Positions 7,847 through 14,910 of a DNA stretch of 22,591 nt are shown here, piece after piece (the first letter of the stretch is position 1; each line of letters starts with the position of its first letter). Below the pieces are notes generated by a model. That model saw only the letters and a list, made by a program, of their open reading frames with translations, was not told the origin of the DNA and searched no databases. The DNA is taken from NCBI GenBank assembly GCA_947446155.1, contig CANFFZ010000022.1:1-22591 (forward strand), given 5' to 3'. The position numbers and the translations under genes are program-made. The DNA is from Chloroflexota bacterium. GTDB lineage: Bacteria; Chloroflexota; Dehalococcoidia; UBA2979.

Positions 7847-8401
7847 ATGCTTCGCCCGCGGCCCGCCCTCCTCATCACACTCGTCGCGGGCACGGGGATC
7901 CTGCTTCTGGTCGCCGCCCTCGGCGTGGCACTCCAGCGAGGCGTGGGCGGCACGGCGACTGGACGCGAGGACGGCGCCCTGACCTCGGCACCCCCCTTCA
8001 CGCTCACGCGGTTCGATGGCGAGACGTTCGACTTCGCCCGCGAGAACCAGCAGCCGGTGTTCGTGTACTTCTGGGCCTCTTGGTGCGTCCCCTGCCAGAC
8101 CGAGGCGCCGATCATCGAGTCCCTCTGGCGCGAGTACCGCGACCGTGGTTATGTCTTTCTTGGTGTGAACATGTGGGACCAGCCGGAAGACGCGAGGCAG
8201 TTCGTGAGCCAGTACCGCCTCACTTTCCCCGTCGTCGCGGACGAGGCACGTGCCGTGTACGTTGAGTACGGCGTGCAGGGGCTGCCGACCGCCTTCTTCG
8301 TCGCACCAGGCGGTGCGGTGCGCACCAAGTACAGCGGCCCGATGGACGAGCGCACCCTCCGAGGGCTCCTGGACGAGATCGCGCCAGGCGGGAAGTCGTG
8401 A
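7847..8401 (+). CDS. TlpA/ResA/CcmG-like thioredoxin, membrane-anchored
   Basis: Extracytoplasmic thiol-disulfide reductant, probably reducing the apocytochrome c or CcmH cysteines before heme ligation. 184 aa: N-terminal membrane anchor (about 8-30), then an AhpC/TSA-thioredoxin fold. WASWCVPC gives redox-active Cys80 and Cys83; the cis-proline is Pro147 in GLPTAFF. First gene of the ccm operon; its TGA overlaps the ccmE ATG by one base. It could be called ccmG by position, but ResA/TlpA proteins are too similar to separate by eye. The start lacks a ribosome site (see promoter entry). Confidence 0.88.
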   Translation: MLRPRPALLITLVAGTGILLLVAALGVALQRGVGGTATGREDGALTSAPPFTLTRFDGETFDFARENQQPVFVYFWASWCVPCQTEAPIIESLWREYRDRGYVFLGVNMWDQPEDARQFVSQYRLTFPVVADEARAVYVEYGVQGLPTAFFVAPGGAVRTKYSGPMDERTLRGLLDEIAPGGKS

Positions 8402-8865
8402 TGCTCACCAGCCGCCGTGCCCGTCTCGTCTTACTGCTCGTCGTCGCCACGGCGGCCATCGGGTTCCTCGCCTTCAAGGCGGCCTCCTCCTCCGTCTCGT
8501 ATTACGTCACCCCCGAGGAGTTCGCCCAGCAGATCGGGAAGCAGACGGATGCCCGCTGGCGCGTCGGCGGGCGCGTGGTCCCCGAGACGATCGTCCAGGA
8601 CGGCAAATCCGTTGCCTTCGACATTGCCGGGGAGCACGACGAGCGGATGTCGATCACCTACACCGGCGTCGTCCCCAACCTCTTCGGCCCGTATGCGTTC
8701 GTGGTGATCGAGGGCAAATCCGACCGCGCGGGGCATCTGGATGCCTCCTCCGTCGTGATCAAGCACGAGAACGAGTTCATGGCCGGCACCGCGGTCCCCG
8801 GCTCGATCTCCTCCGACATCCTGAAGGGGTTGGCGTCGCCCACCCCCGCCCCTGCCGGCCGGTAG
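8401..8865 (+). CDS. ccmE: Cytochrome c maturation protein CcmE, heme chaperone (H-x3-F variant)
   Basis: Carries heme from CcmC to the CcmF-CcmH ligase in the extracytoplasmic space. 154 aa from ATG 8401 (a GTG 3 nt earlier is an alternative): one N-terminal anchor helix (about 8-26), then an OB-fold with WRVGGRV (53-59) and YTGVVPNLF (87-95). The covalent heme-binding His is His122 in IKHENEF. In the classical H-x3-Y motif the fourth residue after it is Tyr, which can act as an axial heme ligand; here it is Phe126 (codon TTC). The short tail is Pro/Ala-rich. It overlaps tlpA by 1 nt and is 1 nt from ccmF. Confidence 0.92.
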   Translation: MLTSRRARLVLLLVVATAAIGFLAFKAASSSVSYYVTPEEFAQQIGKQTDARWRVGGRVVPETIVQDGKSVAFDIAGEHDERMSITYTGVVPNLFGPYAFVVIEGKSDRAGHLDASSVVIKHENEFMAGTAVPGSISSDILKGLASPTPAPAGR

Positions 8866-8866
8866 C

Positions 8867-10879
8867 GTGAACGTTGTCGCGACGGTCGGTGCCTCTGCGC
8901 TGCTGACGGCGCTGGGGGCATCCCTCTTTGCGGCTGGCGCCTCGATCGTCGGGCACCGCCTCGGCCATCGCGCGCTCGTGCTCGCTGGGCGGCGCGCCAT
9001 CCTCGCGGTGGCGCTCCTCACGACGATAGCGACGGTCACGCTTGGGTACGCGCTGCTCACCAACGACTTCTCGATCGCGCACGTGGCCTCGGTGTCGTCC
9101 TCGGAGATGCAGACGGCGATGAAATGGGCGTCGCTCTACAGCGGACAGCCGGGTTCCCTGCTGTTCTGGACGTGGTCGATGTCGCTGTTCATGGCGGCCT
9201 TCGTCCTCATTACGGTGCCGAGGATCCCGTGGGGGGCGCCGCACGCCGTGGCGACCCTCGGCGTCGTGATCGCGACATTCCTGTTCGCCCTCGTCTTCTT
9301 CGCCTCGCCGTTCCGAGTCAGCCCGGTGACGCCGGCCGACGGACAGGGACTCAACCCGCTGCTCGTCGACCCGGGAATGCTGGTACACCCGCCGTTCCTG
9401 CTCTCAGGCCTCGTCTCCACGGTCATCCCGTTCACCCTCGGTGCCGCCGCACTGCTCTCCGGGCGGCTGGACGGCGCGTGGGTGCGGCACGCTCGAGGGT
9501 GGGCGCTGACCTCGTTCCTGGTGCTGAGCATCGGGAACTTCCTCGGTGGGTGGTGGGCGTACACGGTGCTTGGGTGGGGCGGCTACTGGGGCTGGGACCC
9601 GGTGGAGAACTCCGCGATCCTGCCGCTGCTGCCGATCATCGCCTTCCTGCACGCGCTGATCGTGCAGGAACGTCGAGGCATGCTGAAGACGTGGAACGTC
9701 GTCCTCGTGCTCGCGGCGTTCTGCCTCGCGGTCTTCGGCACGTTCAACGTGCGTTCAGGCCTCGTGGCCTCGGTCCACTCGTTCGCACAGTCCGAGGTCG
9801 GCCCGTACTTCCTCGTGCTACTCGGCGCGACGATCGGTTCGAGCCTGATGCTGATCGTGTGGCGGCTGCCGAGGCTCTACGCGGTGAGCGAGATCGACTC
9901 GCTCGCCTCGCGCGAGACCGGGTTGATCCTCAACTCCTACCTAATGATCGCGATGGCCCTTGTCATCCTCGGCGGGACGCTGTTCCCGGTGTTCTCCGAA
10001 CTCGTCCGTGACGCGCGTATCACCGTCGGCCCGCCGTTCTTCAACGAAGTGATGGGCCCGCTGCTGATCGCGATGCTCGCGCTGATCACTTTCAGCACCC
10101 TGCTCCCGTGGCGTCGAGGCGCTCCGGGGATGCTCCGGCGGCGGGCGCTCGTGCCGCTCGCGGCAACCGCGGTCGTGGCAGTCGCACTCTTCGCCCTCGG
10201 GATGCGCGACCTGCGCGCCCTCGCGACGACGAGCGCGGCGGTGGCGGTCGCCCTCGTCACGCTGCGCGAGTTCGTGGCCGGCGCGCGCGCCCTTGGCCGG
10301 GCCCGGGGCACTTCGCCTGTGCGCGCAACGCCCTCGCTGTTCGGGCGAGATTCGAGGCGGTACGGGGGGTACCTCGTCCACATCGGCGTCGCGGTGATGG
10401 CGGTCGCGGTGGTGGGCTCGACGATCTACCGAGAGCAGGCACGCGCCGTCCTCGCGCCCGGCGAGTCGTTCGAGGCGCGCGGGTACACCTTCACCTACGA
10501 ACGCCTGACCTCCAGCGAGCCTCGGGTAAACGGGATCGAACTCGAAGTGTATGCAGATGTCCGCGTGACGAAGGACGGCGACGAGGTCGCGCTGATGCGG
10601 CCGGGGCGACGGTTCTTCTCGAACTTCCCGGAGCAGCCGACGGGCATCGTGGCCCTCGATGAGAGCCTGACGCGAGACCTCTACCTGTTCGTGCAGGGGT
10701 GGAACCATGACGGGGTCGCCGAGGTCCACGCCTTCGTGAACCCGCTGATCATGTGGCTGTGGATCGGCGGCGGTATCTACACCGCCGGAGGACTGCTCGC
10801 CTACGGCCCATCGAGGGCGCGCCAGCGGGCGACGGCGCCTGCCCTCTCGGCCACGACTGAGACCGGCGAAGCCGTATGA
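8867..10879 (+). CDS. ccmF: Cytochrome c heme ligase subunit CcmF
   Basis: Multi-helix membrane core of the System I heme ligase; takes heme from holo-CcmE and, with CcmH, attaches it to CXXCH apocytochromes. 670 aa, normal length. The tryptophan-rich WWD motif is at about 229-252 (GWWAYTVLGWGGYWGWDP). Candidate heme-ligand histidines His174 (LVHPPFL), His262, His304 (ASVHSFAQ) and His505 (YLVHIG) lie close to the E. coli positions 173, 261, 303 and 491. GTG start at 8867, 1 nt after the ccmE stop; its stop overlaps ccmH (ATGA). Confidence 0.96.
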   Translation: MNVVATVGASALLTALGASLFAAGASIVGHRLGHRALVLAGRRAILAVALLTTIATVTLGYALLTNDFSIAHVASVSSSEMQTAMKWASLYSGQPGSLLFWTWSMSLFMAAFVLITVPRIPWGAPHAVATLGVVIATFLFALVFFASPFRVSPVTPADGQGLNPLLVDPGMLVHPPFLLSGLVSTVIPFTLGAAALLSGRLDGAWVRHARGWALTSFLVLSIGNFLGGWWAYTVLGWGGYWGWDPVENSAILPLLPIIAFLHALIVQERRGMLKTWNVVLVLAAFCLAVFGTFNVRSGLVASVHSFAQSEVGPYFLVLLGATIGSSLMLIVWRLPRLYAVSEIDSLASRETGLILNSYLMIAMALVILGGTLFPVFSELVRDARITVGPPFFNEVMGPLLIAMLALITFSTLLPWRRGAPGMLRRRALVPLAATAVVAVALFALGMRDLRALATTSAAVAVALVTLREFVAGARALGRARGTSPVRATPSLFGRDSRRYGGYLVHIGVAVMAVAVVGSTIYREQARAVLAPGESFEARGYTFTYERLTSSEPRVNGIELEVYADVRVTKDGDEVALMRPGRRFFSNFPEQPTGIVALDESLTRDLYLFVQGWNHDGVAEVHAFVNPLIMWLWIGGGIYTAGGLLAYGPSRARQRATAPALSATTETGEAV

Positions 10880-11388
10880 GGCGCCTCGCCCTGTTGCTGG
10901 CCGTCGCAGTCCTCGCGGGCGCGATGCTCGAGGCGTCACCGGCCGCGGCTCAGGTGCCCCCGGCGGTCGACCCGCGCCTCGAAGCGCAGGCGCAGGCGAT
11001 CGAGCGCCAACTGCTCTGCCCGATCTGCACGAACGAGCGCCTCGATGTGTGCGCGACGGCGATCTGCGCGGACATGAAGCGGATCATCCGCGAGCGGCTG
11101 GTTGCGGGGTCGAGCGCGGACGACATCATCCTCTACTTCGAGCAGCGCTACGGAGCCCGCGTCCGTGCCGACCTCCCGCGAGAGGGGTTCAACCTGGTGC
11201 TGTTCGGCTGGGTCGGCATGTCCCTGCTGCTCGTCGGCGTCGCAGGCGGGTGGTTCCTGCTGAACGCGCGCCGTCCGAAGTCGCTCGTACCGTCCTCAAC
11301 CCCCTCGGGCGCCGAGAGCGCCGACGACGCATGGCTCGACGCGCAGATCGCGGATGCCGACGACAGATCTCCGGAGGCCCGCCAGTGA
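10876..11388 (+). CDS. ccmH: Cytochrome c maturation protein CcmH (four-cysteine form)
   Basis: Thiol-redox partner of the heme ligase that holds apocytochrome c. 170 aa: signal peptide or anchor 1-25, helical domain 33-100, membrane helix about 107-128 and an acidic cytosolic tail. The redox motif is LLCPIC (Cys48, Cys51). Downstream features ADMKRIIRERLVAGSSADDI and YFEQRYG fit the CcmH/NrfF family. Two further cysteines, Cys59 and Cys64 (DVCATAIC), fall where Ser or Ala are usual. ATG 10876 overlaps the ccmF stop by 4 nt. No CcmI-type TPR domain is fused. Confidence 0.93.
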   Translation: MRRLALLLAVAVLAGAMLEASPAAAQVPPAVDPRLEAQAQAIERQLLCPICTNERLDVCATAICADMKRIIRERLVAGSSADDIILYFEQRYGARVRADLPREGFNLVLFGWVGMSLLLVGVAGGWFLLNARRPKSLVPSSTPSGAESADDAWLDAQIADADDRSPEARQ

Positions 11389-11663
11389 CCGAGTGGGCTG
11401 TCCTCGCGTTGTTCGCGATCGCTGCCAGCGGCTTCATCGTGTGGCCACGCCGCGGCGACGCCCTCGATGCCCACACCGACAGCGAGGCTGGCGAACTCAT
11501 TGGCGAGCGCGACAACCTGCTGCTCGCGCTGCGCGAACTGGACGAGGACGCCTCCGCGGGCCGGATCAGCGCGGCTGACCGCCTTGAGGGCCGGCGCGCC
11601 CTCGGCCCCCGCCTGCGCGAGGTGACCGAGGCCTTGCGTGCCATCGATGGGGACTTCGCGTGA
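11385..11663 (+). CDS. Short CcmI-like cytochrome c biogenesis protein
   Basis: 92 aa from GTG 11385, which overlaps the ccmH stop (GTGA). One N-terminal membrane helix (4-21) is followed by a soluble helical segment: LIGERDNLLLALRELDEDA (38-56), GRISAADRLEGRRALGPR and an amphipathic end. This helix-plus-ELD pattern matches the N-terminal part of CcmI (CycH), the apocytochrome chaperone, but the periplasmic TPR domain is absent. It may act as a scaffold for CcmF-CcmH. Family call is by pattern and operon position; no catalytic residues are expected. Confidence 0.75.
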   Translation: MTEWAVLALFAIAASGFIVWPRRGDALDAHTDSEAGELIGERDNLLLALRELDEDASAGRISAADRLEGRRALGPRLREVTEALRAIDGDFA

Positions 11664-12682
11664 GCCGCCGCGTGAGCCTCGCCGCTGTCGTGGTGGCGCT
11701 GCTGGTCGGCGGGTCAGCAGTGCTTGCCCCGCGCGCGCTCGCGCAGCAACCGGCGGACGAGGGGGTCGTGAGCGGCAGCGTGACGATGGCAAGTGCCGGA
11801 GCAACCTTCGAGGGCGCCCTCGAAGTGGAACTGATCATCATCGAGGGGTCGCAGGCGAGAGGAAGCGTGAAAACGCCCGTCATGAATGGCAAGTACGAGG
11901 TCAGCGTGCCGGCGAGCGCGACTCGAACCTATGTGCCGCGTGTGACGTACCAGCGGGTGAATTACTTCGGCGACCCGGTGCGATTCACGGACACCGAGCG
12001 TGCGGCGACACGCGATTTCACGATCCATGCGACCACGGACCAGGCCAGCGTGCTCACACTGATCCAGACCATCGTCACGGTCGTGGGCCTCGACCGAGGG
12101 ACGGGCGAGATGGGCGTGCTGCGCGAGGACGTCGTCGCCGTCACGGGCGACCGCACGTACACCGGCGGCGCCTCGGGAGTCACACTGCGCTTGCCGGCAC
12201 CGGAGGGCGCCACGGAGGCGACCGAGGAAGAGGGCAGTGCGACGTTCGCCAACGGCGTCCTGTCAGTCACCACGCCGATCCGACCGGGCGAGGCCACCTC
12301 GATCATCACGTCCTACCTCGTGAAGTACGATCCGGCGCGCGACCGCTACCGGCTGCGCGTGACGGTGCCGATCCCCGCGCAGTCCGTGGTCGCGCGCGTG
12401 CCTCGCGAGTTCACGCGGGGGATCCGGGCGGTCGCTCCGGCGGAGCAGGTGGACGACCAAGTGCTGAAGGACGATGCCCGCACGGTGCTCCATGTCGTCC
12501 GTACTCCCGCGTCCATCGAGGCTGGCCAGTCGCTGCTCGTCGACATCGACGGAGTGGGCGGGACGATCCAGCACCATCCGCTGACGGAACAACCCGGCGC
12601 CTCGATCGCCGCGGTCGCCGTGACGGTCGCCATCGCGGCTGCGGGCGCGCTGATCTGGCGACGCCGAGCCGTCCCCGCGTGA
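11660..12682 (+). CDS. Uncharacterised exported, C-terminally anchored protein of the ccm operon
   Basis: 340 aa from GTG 11660 (overlaps the preceding stop). Signal peptide about 1-29 (AVLAPRALAQ), two beta-rich extracytoplasmic parts and one C-terminal helix (about 313-334) with a short RRR cytosolic tail, hence a type I membrane protein. Part 1 (36-125) resembles a carboxypeptidase-regulatory-like beta sandwich. Part 2 (130-305) contains VVGLDRGTGEMGVLRE, DRTYTG and GVTLRLPAPEGA, a pattern I associate with unnamed proteins near c-type cytochrome genes. It has no Cys and no CXXCH. Position between ccmI and ccmA points to a role in cytochrome c maturation or copper/heme handling; the exact function is unknown. 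Confidence 0.8.
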   Translation: MSRRVSLAAVVVALLVGGSAVLAPRALAQQPADEGVVSGSVTMASAGATFEGALEVELIIIEGSQARGSVKTPVMNGKYEVSVPASATRTYVPRVTYQRVNYFGDPVRFTDTERAATRDFTIHATTDQASVLTLIQTIVTVVGLDRGTGEMGVLREDVVAVTGDRTYTGGASGVTLRLPAPEGATEATEEEGSATFANGVLSVTTPIRPGEATSIITSYLVKYDPARDRYRLRVTVPIPAQSVVARVPREFTRGIRAVAPAEQVDDQVLKDDARTVLHVVRTPASIEAGQSLLVDIDGVGGTIQHHPLTEQPGASIAAVAVTVAIAAAGALIWRRRAVPA

Positions 12683-13368
12683 CCGCCAGCGAGGTCGCCC
12701 CGTCCGCCATCGAGACGCGCGCGCTGACGCGGCGCTACGCGGGCGTCGATGTCGTACACAAGGTGTCGATCCGCGTCCCGGTCGGACGGAAGGTCGCGCT
12801 CGTCGGTTCGAACGGCGCGGGGAAGACGACACTGCTGTCGCTCCTCGCCACCCTCGTCCACCCGACGAGCGGCGAGGCCTCGATCGCGGGTCACGACCTG
12901 CGAGGCAAGAGCGCGCCGCTGCGCCGCTCGCTCGGCGTCCTCCGCCACAGTCCGATGCTGTACGAGGCGCTAACGCCGCTGGAGAACCTCGAGTTCTTCG
13001 CGCGGCTGTACGACGTGCCGGACGCTCCATCGCGCATCGAAGAGTTGTTGCGCCTGCTCGGACTCTGGCGGCGTCGCCACGAGTCGACCTCGATCCTCTC
13101 GCGCGGGACGCACCAGCGGCTGGCGATCGCGCGAGCACTGATCCACCGGCCCTCGGTACTGCTGATCGACGAGCCGGAGACGGGGCTCGACCCGGAAGGC
13201 ATCGTGCTGCTGGACGAGGTGATGCTGCGCGCGCCGGGCGTGACCGTGCTCGCCGCCACGCATCGCGTCGACCGCATAGAGACGTGGGCGGACGGCCTCG
13301 TGCGCCTCGACCGCGGACGAGTGGCGGAAGACACCGTCAGTCCCGTCGTGAGTGAGGTACGCGCGTGA
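12679..13368 (+). CDS. ccmA: Heme exporter ATP-binding protein CcmA
   Basis: ATPase of the CcmABC complex that releases holo-CcmE from CcmC. 229 aa from GTG 12679 (GTGA overlap). The same frame is open far upstream, but that part is antisense to nothing useful and overlaps the previous gene. Walker A GSNGAGKTT (43-51), Q-loop region around 88-95, signature LSRGTHQRL (140-148), Walker B LLIDEP (161-166), D-loop GLD (169-171) and switch His195. The signature has RG in place of GG, a variant also seen in other CcmA proteins. Confidence 0.92.
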   Translation: MTASEVAPSAIETRALTRRYAGVDVVHKVSIRVPVGRKVALVGSNGAGKTTLLSLLATLVHPTSGEASIAGHDLRGKSAPLRRSLGVLRHSPMLYEALTPLENLEFFARLYDVPDAPSRIEELLRLLGLWRRRHESTSILSRGTHQRLAIARALIHRPSVLLIDEPETGLDPEGIVLLDEVMLRAPGVTVLAATHRVDRIETWADGLVRLDRGRVAEDTVSPVVSEVRA

Positions 13369-14021
13369 GCGCCGTCCTGGCGGTGCTGGGGAAGGACCTG
13401 CGGCTCGCGTGGCGCGACCGGGCCGGGTGGCTGACCGCTGCCGCCTTCGCCGCGATCTCCGTCCTCGTCTATTCCTTCGCATTCGACCTCTCGACCACCG
13501 ATGTGCGCCCGCTGCTCCCGGGCGTCCTGTGGACGACCTTCCTCTTCGCGGGTGTGTTCGCCTCGGGCGCTGGATTCCAGCGGGAGGCGGAGGAGGGCAC
13601 GTTCGACGCGCTGCTGCTCTCGCCAGTGAGTCCGACGGTGGTATTCCTCGGCAAACTGCTCTCGAACCTGATCGCGCTCGTGGTGATCGAGTTTGCCCTG
13701 CTGATTGCCGCGACTATCCTGTTCGATGAACCGCTTTTGACCCCTGAACTGGTGGCGATTGTGATGCTGGGGACGGCCGGATACGTCTCACTGACCACGC
13801 TACTGGGGACGCTGGGGAGCGGGCCCCGCACGCGTGCCGTCCTCCTCCCAGTAATGGCCCTGCCCCTCCTCGTCCCAATGTTGATCGCCGCCGTACGGGC
13901 CACCGGAGACACGCTCGGCCTCTTCGGTGGCGAAGCGCCGTGGGTGATGCTCCTCGGAGTGTTCGCGCTGTGGAGCACGCTGACCGCGGTCATCCTTTTT
14001 CCGCTGGCGGTCGAACGATGA
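13365..14021 (+). CDS. ccmB: Heme exporter membrane protein CcmB
   Basis: Membrane partner of CcmA in the CcmABC complex. 218 aa with six predicted helices. Family features are the N-terminal KDLRLAWRDR (10-19), the FQREAEEGTFDALLLSPVSP block (71-90) and the TLLGTLGSGPRTRAVLLPVM region. GTG 13365 overlaps the ccmA stop by 4 nt; its own stop overlaps ccmC (ATGA). Confidence 0.93.
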   Translation: MSAVLAVLGKDLRLAWRDRAGWLTAAAFAAISVLVYSFAFDLSTTDVRPLLPGVLWTTFLFAGVFASGAGFQREAEEGTFDALLLSPVSPTVVFLGKLLSNLIALVVIEFALLIAATILFDEPLLTPELVAIVMLGTAGYVSLTTLLGTLGSGPRTRAVLLPVMALPLLVPMLIAAVRATGDTLGLFGGEAPWVMLLGVFALWSTLTAVILFPLAVER

Positions 14022-14728
14022 GCGCCGCACAGCGTCTCTACCGGCTTCGCTGGGTCGTTCTACCGCCACTGACCGGCATCGGCATCCTCGCGATGCTCGT
14101 GGGCGCGGTCGTCGCAGCACCGCGCGAGCTAGTCGAGGGCGATGTGCAACGGCTGATGTACATCCACATCCCGAGCGCTTTCGCCATGTACCTCGCTGTA
14201 GCTGTGCTGTTCGCCGCTTCGATCATGGTGCTGTGGAAGCGTGACATGCGCTGGGACGCCGCTGCACGGGGTGCTGCGGGCGTCGGTGTTTTATTCTCCG
14301 GCTTCGCCCTCGCCACGGGTTCCCTATGGGGTAAGCCAACGTGGGGCGTCTATTGGCAATGGGACGCGCGCCTAACCTCGACTCTGGTGCTCTTTCTCAT
14401 TCTCATCGCCTACCTCCTCGCTCGTACCGTATCCGACCCCGACGACGAGCAATCGGCTCGTTACTCCGCCGTGTATGCCATCGTGGGTAGCCTCGATGTG
14501 CCACTGATCATGATGTCGGTACGCTGGTGGCGAACGCTGCACCCACAGCCGATCGTGGCACGTCTGGACCCGCAGTTGCCCGGATCAATGGGGCTCGTCC
14601 TTCTGATCTCGACGATCGCGATCCTCCTCCTTACCGTCTGGCTCATCGCCTTACGAACTGACACCGAACGGTTGGGCCAGCGCCTGCTGGGGCTGCGTGC
14701 GGCGGTCGACCGCCGCGAGGAGGCGTGA
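14018..14728 (+). CDS. ccmC: Heme delivery protein CcmC
   Basis: Places heme on CcmE using its WWD domain. 236 aa from ATG 14018, which overlaps the ccmB stop; a longer open frame to 13940 lies inside ccmB and is rejected. Six helices. The WWD motif is GSLWGKPTWGVYWQWDARL (101-119), flanked by the two conserved axial histidines His50 (YIHIPSAF) and His175 (WWRTLHP). The stop and the ccmD start share a base (TGATG). Confidence 0.95.
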   Translation: MSAAQRLYRLRWVVLPPLTGIGILAMLVGAVVAAPRELVEGDVQRLMYIHIPSAFAMYLAVAVLFAASIMVLWKRDMRWDAAARGAAGVGVLFSGFALATGSLWGKPTWGVYWQWDARLTSTLVLFLILIAYLLARTVSDPDDEQSARYSAVYAIVGSLDVPLIMMSVRWWRTLHPQPIVARLDPQLPGSMGLVLLISTIAILLLTVWLIALRTDTERLGQRLLGLRAAVDRREEA

Positions 14729-14910
14729 TGGACGGGCAGCTCGGATATCTCTTCGCCGGGTTCGCTGTCTTCTGGGCCGGCCTATTCGTCTACCTGCTCC
14801 TGCTCCAGGCCCGCATCCGCACCCTGAGCCGCGAGGTCGAACGCCTCGAGGACCGCCTCGAAGAAGCCGAGGCGACGGGTACGCCGCCTCGCACCGGCGC
14901 TGGTCGATGA
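14728..14910 (+). CDS. ccmD: CcmD-like small membrane protein
   Basis: 60 aa from ATG 14728. One membrane helix (about 7-27) then a highly charged, probably coiled-coil tail (RIRTLSREVERLEDRLEEAE, 29-48), the standard architecture of CcmD, which aids release of holo-CcmE from CcmABC. Sequence conservation in this family is low, so the call rests on architecture and position between ccmC and ctaB. It overlaps both neighbours. Confidence 0.8.
   Translation: MDGQLGYLFAGFAVFWAGLFVYLLLLQARIRTLSREVERLEDRLEEAEATGTPPRTGAGR

Noticed and set aside
6384..7847. 487-codon plus-strand open frame opposite coxII
   Set aside because: Complement of a complete CuA/cytochrome c protein; no motifs and it includes the promoter region.
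11638..12678. Upstream part of the frame that contains ccmA
   Set aside because: Overlaps the exported protein gene and reads as an Arg/Gly-rich shadow; the ccmA fold begins at GTG 12679.
13940..14017. Longer N-terminus for ccmC
   Set aside because: Lies within ccmB; ATG 14018 gives the normal CcmC start with an ATGA overlap.
14697..14906. Longer N-terminus for ctaB
   Set aside because: Covers ccmC end and ccmD in another frame; ATG 14907 gives a normal 303-aa protein.
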